Shown here: in pieces, positions 24,374-28,557 of the stretch
Layout: every line of letters starts with the position of its first letter
Position numbering within the stretch: the first letter of the stretch is position 1
Program-made: the position numbers and the translations under genes
Origin: DAISJM01 sp036821485
GTDB taxonomy: Bacteria > Verrucomicrobiota > Kiritimatiellia > CAIQIC01 > JAGNIJ01
Direction: 5' to 3'
Assembly (NCBI GenBank): GCA_036821485.1
Contig: DAISJM010000043.1
Span: forward strand, 1 to 28,557
Length of the DNA: 28,557 bases
The notes under the pieces: generated by a model
What the model was told of the DNA's origin: nothing
Database searches by the model: none
Seen by the model: the letters and a program-made list of their open reading frames with translations, nothing else

Positions 24374-26926
24374 TCAGGGCCGTCGCGTCAGCGTCACGCC
24401 GGTGATAGTCATGTCCGGCTGGCCGGCATACGTGAACGAGAACGTGACGGGGATATTGGCCTTCTGCACGAATTCGAAAGAGCAGGGGATGCCCGCGACG
24501 ACATCGGCTTGCACGTTATCCGCGGGATCTTCCGTTTCCACCTGCCAGCGTCCGAGCCATGTGCCGCGGGCCGCATCGGATCGGAAGGAGAGCGTGACCT
24601 CGTAGATGCCGGGCTCAAGCGGGAGATACGGTCCGTAGAAGATGCGGTCGGGGCTGTCCCAGAGAGCGCGGAAGACGACGGCGTCACGTTCAAGATCGGT
24701 GTAGCCCGCATGGAAGAAACACGGCGCGGGAATGGTCACGGAGCGGCTCGGGGCGGGTGTGCGCCATCCCATGGTGGCCAAGAGGATGCCATCGACATCC
24801 ACGGCGCCGGACTCGCGTTGCAGTTTCAGCGACATGGAATAGTAGTCTTCCAACGGAGGCATCGGCACATCGATCCAGCGCCAGCGCGACGTGTTGATGA
24901 CACGGCGGCAGGAGCTGAGTTCGTTGCGGCCACGGAGTTGGGAAACCTGGAGGGCGCCTTTGCCGCGGACACGAATGAGCCAGCGCGCGCCGGGTGCATC
25001 GGTCATCCCCCGCGCCCGGGTCTGCACCGTCGAGCCGTCCTCCGCGAGTTCGACGTAGGCAGCGTTCATGCAGGCGGGGTCTTCCACAGTGCGCGCGTTG
25101 TGGCGCGAAGAACGTTCTGCCTCGAAGCGGCGAGCGGGCGGGAAGGTGGTCCAATTTGCGGCGACGGGGTCACGGTATGGTCCGTCGGCTGGAAGAATAC
25201 GGAATGCCCAGACGCGTTCATCCTGTGCGAGCAGTTCGAGTCGCGGATTGTTCAGAAGATGTTTGAGCGTATAGGCAACGGGGAACGGGCTGACCTTTTC
25301 GGGGAAGGCATCCTCGTGCAACAGCACGTAGCGTATGCCCATGTCGAACAGCATCGAGAGCTGGTCGGGCTGTATCTTGCCCGCGTTGAGACTGCGCAGC
25401 TTGAGAAAAACGTTCTGGTAGTAATCGCGGCTGATGACCGGGCGGTAACCATTCAGCATGCGGATGCGATACAGCGACGCGTAGTGCTGGTAGGGCGACG
25501 CCCAGTGGGAGTCGCCGGGCCAGAGCGGCAGAACCAGTACGCGCGGCAGCACGCCGCGTTGCGAGGCATCCTCCGCGACGGCGCGGTAGGCCTGCTGGTC
25601 TGCGGCGAGCAGGCAAATCTGCGGGTCGATGCGCGAGCGGTATTCGAGCGTCATCAACATGGCGGCGGCGAGCGCGAGCAGGATTCGGCCGGAGCGGGTG
25701 ACTTCGCTGCTGAGGCGTCCAAGCGAGATCGCGCCGGCAACCGCGAGGAGCGTGGGCAGGATGCAGAAGATCTTTGCGGGTTGGCGCACCATCGAGTAGG
25801 GCGGGATGAGTTGCCGTATCCGCGCAAAGAAGAGGCCGCGCGCGGGGCCGTTCGGGCCAAGCGCGAGGAAGAGAATGCCGGTGATGCCTGCGGTCAGCAG
25901 GAGCAGTGTCACAATCTCCACGGAGCGTCCGCGACGGCGTCGCGCGATGAGCGTGACGATCAGTGTGAGGGCGGCGAGGAACGCAAGGAGCGGGATCGTC
26001 CATCCGACGTAAACCTGGGCGACGCCCTGCGCATCGCGCCACGAAAAGAAATCGGCCCAGCGCGGGGAGAAGAGAGCGACCTCGGCCATGGTGCGGCCAT
26101 CCGCCATGTGTGCGGACTCGGCCAGCTCCGCCTTGGAGACCTTGGTATAGATGAGGGCGATCACGCCCAGCACGGCAACGGGGGACAGCGCGACGGCGGT
26201 TCTTCGTACGGCGCGCCACGAGAAGAAGAAATCAGCATGTTTGTAGACAAGAGCCACGACGCACCATGCGGGCGCGAGCAGCGCAGAGAAGAAGAAGAGC
26301 TGCGTGTCGGTCCAACATGAAAAGAGCAGCGCCGTGCCGGCGACCAATCCCCCCCACGCCTCCTCATCGCGCACGGCCACGTCGATGCCGTAGAGCAGGA
26401 TGGGTACCCACATCATGGCAAACCCCATCGGGCTGCCGCCGAGAAGATTCTCAAAGCGGTAGGGGAAGAGCAGTCCGACGAGCGCGGCGATGGCGGCGGC
26501 CCACGGTTCCCGCGTGTAGCGGTTGGCCAGCATCCACGTGAAGAGGTAGGTCAACCAGAGCGACATCAGTCCGGTTATGTTCCAGGCCGAGGCGCGATTC
26601 AGCCCTTCCGCCAGCACGGCATAGACGAGCGAGAACGGCGCATAGTAGGAACCGGGCTTGTGTGTTTCCGCATCGTCGCCGCGATTGAACTCATAGACGT
26701 TGTGGAAGAAGGGTGTTTGGCCGCGCAGCATGTCGTGGAAGAGCCAGAACCGGTAGAGAAGCTGGAGGTGATCGCCGGGCACCATGTAGCGCGCGGCAAG
26801 ATGCTCGGGGTTGCGCGAGGAGGCCGGGATACCCGACGCGGCGTATTTGGGCAGCGGCCACGTGAAGAGAATCCACGCGACGATGGAGATGAGCAACGAG
26901 GCCAACAGCATGCGGGATGCGCGCAT
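24374..26926 (-). CDS. Large GT-C-like membrane protein with beta-sandwich C-terminus
   Basis: 850 residues from ATG 26926; ATG 26911 is an alternative, and neither has a clear ribosome site. A signal-anchor helix (MLLASLLISIVAWILFTWPL) leads to an outer loop with VPGDHLQLLYRFWLFHD, Asp52 being placed like the acidic residue of GT-C enzymes. About ten further hydrophobic helices run to residue 430 (GITGILFLALGPNG, KIFCILPTLLAVAGAISLG). The region up to about 600 resembles YfhO/GT39-type proteins (DMGIRYVLLHEDAFPEKV). The last 250 residues look like one or two beta sandwiches (YEVTLSFRSDAARGTWLG, FSFTYAGQPDMTITGVTL), perhaps carbohydrate-binding. It is more distant from family 39 than its neighbours, so the enzymatic claim is weaker. 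Confidence 0.7.
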   Translation of the reverse strand: MRASRMLLASLLISIVAWILFTWPLPKYAASGIPASSRNPEHLAARYMVPGDHLQLLYRFWLFHDMLRGQTPFFHNVYEFNRGDDAETHKPGSYYAPFSLVYAVLAEGLNRASAWNITGLMSLWLTYLFTWMLANRYTREPWAAAIAALVGLLFPYRFENLLGGSPMGFAMMWVPILLYGIDVAVRDEEAWGGLVAGTALLFSCWTDTQLFFFSALLAPAWCVVALVYKHADFFFSWRAVRRTAVALSPVAVLGVIALIYTKVSKAELAESAHMADGRTMAEVALFSPRWADFFSWRDAQGVAQVYVGWTIPLLAFLAALTLIVTLIARRRRGRSVEIVTLLLLTAGITGILFLALGPNGPARGLFFARIRQLIPPYSMVRQPAKIFCILPTLLAVAGAISLGRLSSEVTRSGRILLALAAAMLMTLEYRSRIDPQICLLAADQQAYRAVAEDASQRGVLPRVLVLPLWPGDSHWASPYQHYASLYRIRMLNGYRPVISRDYYQNVFLKLRSLNAGKIQPDQLSMLFDMGIRYVLLHEDAFPEKVSPFPVAYTLKHLLNNPRLELLAQDERVWAFRILPADGPYRDPVAANWTTFPPARRFEAERSSRHNARTVEDPACMNAAYVELAEDGSTVQTRARGMTDAPGARWLIRVRGKGALQVSQLRGRNELSSCRRVINTSRWRWIDVPMPPLEDYYSMSLKLQRESGAVDVDGILLATMGWRTPAPSRSVTIPAPCFFHAGYTDLERDAVVFRALWDSPDRIFYGPYLPLEPGIYEVTLSFRSDAARGTWLGRWQVETEDPADNVQADVVAGIPCSFEFVQKANIPVTFSFTYAGQPDMTITGVTLTRRP

Positions 26927-26995
26927 GCCGCTATTAACGGGCAGGCGCGCCCGGCGATCAAGTTCCTTTTCGGCCTTGTGGGCAAAGCACCCGGC

Positions 26996-27991
26996 TCAGG
27001 GCAACTTCCGCCGCGGCCAGCCCAAGGCACAGCCCAGCGAACCCAAGAGCAGCAAGACCACACTTGAGGGTTCGGGAATCAGATAGACTAGGCGAATACC
27101 AAAAAGGTCGTCTTCCGTCGTGGGATCAGCCGGATCGTCACTGGTTGCGCTCAAGGCGCTTGCGTGACTGAAGAGCCCCCCCCCCCGGACGATACGATAG
27201 TTCGACGGTTGAAAGGTCTCCGTCCATTCCGCAACGTTCCCGCCCATATCGGCGACTCCATAAGCACTGCGCCCCGTCGTTTCCCCAATCTCCGTGTAGT
27301 ACTCCCGCGTTCCGCCATCTGGATTCCAGTACGGGTCGTCCCCAAAGTTCATTTCTCGAGTCGTCGTCCCGTCTGTTGGCTCGGCTGGCACATCGTCTGA
27401 TCCATTGGGATAGTCGTAGTACACGTTGTTCACCGGATCGTAGTACGCCGCCTTGTACCACTCATCCTCCGTCGGCAACACCCACGTCGCGGTCACTGTC
27501 CGGGCCAGCGTGTACCCATCCGCCATGGTGTATGACCCTGTTTCTGTACTGCCCGAACCCTGTCCGTTCACCAGCCAGTTGCAGAACCGGCAGGAGTCGT
27601 AGAAGGAAACACCCCGAACCGGTTGATTTTCCTTCCCTGCAACCGCCGTGTAAATGTAGCTGCCATCCTCTCCGCTTCGAAGGATCGACGCGCCCAACGG
27701 ATCGGAACCCATGATCTCCCCATTATACAGTCCATACGGATCGCTCGCCGCCACGGCGTTCAGGAACTCCGTGTACTGCGCCACCGTCACTTCGTACGTG
27801 CTGATCTGGTAGTCGTAGGACACCCCTCCAAGCCAGATGTCGTCCTCCGGCACATCCGGATTGCCCTCCCACGCCAGATCATCCGCATTTCCGGCATTCC
27901 CTATCGTCGTCATCTGGATGATGACGTCCGCCCGTAGTTCCATGGCCGCAAAGAGGCACAGGAGGCACACACATCTGGAGATCGACTTCAT
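26996..27991 (-). CDS. PEP-CTERM protein with FGE/SUMF1-like fold, catalytic cysteines absent
   Basis: 331 residues from ATG 27991, overlapping the upstream stop as ATGA. Signal peptide: MKSISRCVCLLCLFAAMELR/AD. The formylglycine-generating-enzyme fold is clear: YQISTYEVTVAQYTEFLNAV, PVRGVSFYDSCRFCNWLVN, WVLPTEDEWYKAAYYDPV, YGVADMGGNVAEWTETF, NYRIVRGGGLFS and FGIRLVYL. The stretch after RGG normally holds the two active-site cysteines; here it reads SHASALSATS, so formylglycine formation is unlikely. The C-terminus IPEPSSVVLLLLGSLGCALG plus a basic end is a PEP-CTERM sorting tail, read by exosortase in Gram-negative bacteria. No exosortase is in the window. The RGG motif is encoded by an 11-G run. 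A structural or surface-bound role is inferred. Confidence 0.9.
   Translation of the reverse strand: MKSISRCVCLLCLFAAMELRADVIIQMTTIGNAGNADDLAWEGNPDVPEDDIWLGGVSYDYQISTYEVTVAQYTEFLNAVAASDPYGLYNGEIMGSDPLGASILRSGEDGSYIYTAVAGKENQPVRGVSFYDSCRFCNWLVNGQGSGSTETGSYTMADGYTLARTVTATWVLPTEDEWYKAAYYDPVNNVYYDYPNGSDDVPAEPTDGTTTREMNFGDDPYWNPDGGTREYYTEIGETTGRSAYGVADMGGNVAEWTETFQPSNYRIVRGGGLFSHASALSATSDDPADPTTEDDLFGIRLVYLIPEPSSVVLLLLGSLGCALGWPRRKLP
27176..27186 (-). repeat. 11-base poly-G tract inside the FGE-like gene
   Basis: The plus strand shows eleven C in a row (27176-27186). On the coding strand they encode part of the Arg-Gly-Gly-Gly motif. Runs of this length are prone to slippage; a change of one base would frameshift the last third of the SUMF1 domain and remove the PEP-CTERM tail. 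Confidence 0.85.
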
Positions 27992-28557
27992 TCCGAGGGT
28001 TCCGCGAACAGCGCGCAGGTACGGCTTCGCAGTCCCTTCATCTGCACCGTCGCCGTCGTTGTGTTACTGGAGTTCAAGAACTCATAGTGTGGATAGACCC
28101 CCTGTGCGTAAACGTTTGTGAGGCCCGTTACCCCATGGGCATTGCTGATGATCGCTTCCGTCCCGTAGTAGACCACCAACGTATCCGCACCCACTTGAAG
28201 CAATACGCCCTGTTCCTGCTGGAAAGACCGAACAACCGGGGAGGCCAAGGCAGTCCGAGTCCCGCCCGTGTTTTGTCGATAGGCGGTAAACTCGATATTA
28301 CCGCCACTGCCCACCATTTCCACGTACAACGCTTGTTCCGTGTACTCATCCTTGATCTCTCCCGGGAAATACTCTGGCAACGCGCAGATCTTCGCAATCC
28401 CCTGGCTGAAGTTCGTGTACGCTGCCCGAATCTCGACTACGTTGGTCGTAGTCAGATTCATCCGCACGTCGTTCTGGTAGTCCCGCCTCGGGTTCACGCA
28501 TTGCCAGCCATTGTTGGTCCGCTCTGGAATACAGTACAAGGTGCCGTTGGTCATGTA
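27988..28557 (-). CDS. Hypothetical protein, 5' end outside the window
   Basis: At least 189 residues; the frame is open to the right edge (the base triplet before the first ATG, at 28554, codes for Tyr), so the true start may lie outside. The visible part is beta-rich with repeated polar strands (VEIRAAYTNFSQGIAKIC, YVEMVGSGGNIEFTAYRQN, GVLLQVGADTLVVYYGTE) and no signal peptide or catalytic motif. The last residues are RSRTCALFAEPSE. Its stop codon overlaps the start of the PEP-CTERM protein (ATGA), so the two are translated together and probably act together. I do not recognise the family; part of an exported adhesin or a filament-like protein is possible. Confidence 0.65.
   Translation of the reverse strand, partial: YMTNGTLYCIPERTNNGWQCVNPRRDYQNDVRMNLTTTNVVEIRAAYTNFSQGIAKICALPEYFPGEIKDEYTEQALYVEMVGSGGNIEFTAYRQNTGGTRTALASPVVRSFQQEQGVLLQVGADTLVVYYGTEAIISNAHGVTGLTNVYAQGVYPHYEFLNSSNTTTATVQMKGLRSRTCALFAEPSE

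Noticed and set aside
24317..26320. 667-codon plus-strand open frame opposite the large GT-C-like gene
   Set aside because: Its product is extremely rich in Glu, Arg and Gly, as expected from the complement of hydrophobic codons; no ribosome site.
26938..26953. CGGGC/GCCCG hairpin after the PEP-CTERM gene as a terminator
   Set aside because: Only five base pairs and no T-run after it on the minus strand.
1..28557. CRISPR arrays, tRNA or rRNA genes, insertion sequences
   Set aside because: Looked for regular direct repeats with spacers, cloverleaf-like segments and transposase motifs; none found by eye.

Overview
The window reads as a chromosomal segment of a GC-rich Gram-negative bacterium, most likely from the PVC group (Verrucomicrobiota/Kiritimatiellota-like). 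The pointers are a formylglycine-generating-enzyme-fold protein with a PEP-CTERM tail, many signal-peptide proteins of unknown function, a CotH kinase operon, a secreted RHS protein and several very large GT-C-type membrane proteins. The lineage is an inference from gene content; there is no rRNA, tRNA or phylogenetic marker here. No CRISPR array, phage or transposase gene was seen.

Layout. (1) 1-1911, minus: the N-terminal 637 codons of a secreted RHS/YD-repeat protein that runs off the left edge. (2) 1912-2474: the only long non-coding stretch. It holds a REP/BIME-like array of hairpins (two copies at a 184-bp period) between two copies of a 55-bp segment. The right copy is the comM promoter; the left copy has a damaged -10 box. 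(3) 2475-4010, plus: comM, a helicase of natural transformation. (4) 4035-11508, minus: a run of envelope or secreted proteins: a seven-bladed propeller, a membrane-anchored protein of unknown function, a small secreted repeat protein, a GT39-like membrane glycosyltransferase and a TolB-like lipoprotein. (5) 11591-12733, plus: a UPF0104/flippase-like membrane protein, overlapping tail to tail an FrhB-family iron-sulfur protein (12718-14076, minus). (6) 14215-18536, plus: an operon of a VTC-type triphosphate-tunnel protein, a DUF4956 membrane protein and a large anchored LamG/CotH protein. (7) 18588-20648, minus: a Castor/Pollux-like channel with two RCK modules. (8) 20809-28557, minus: a small secreted protein, two large GT-C-like membrane proteins, a PEP-CTERM protein with an FGE-like fold and a partial upstream gene translationally coupled to it.

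How the genes fit together. Most of the window concerns the cell envelope: three large GT-C-like proteins with C-terminal non-membrane domains, a flippase-like protein, an FrhB-family protein of a kind often seen in polysaccharide clusters, and several exported proteins. The VTC-DUF4956-CotH trio is a recurring bacterial neighbourhood whose biochemistry is not settled. Here its CotH protein appears to carry two CotH-like modules, the first probably degenerate, separated by an atrophied Ig-like domain. The most unusual DNA is the hairpin array between duplicated comM promoter copies.
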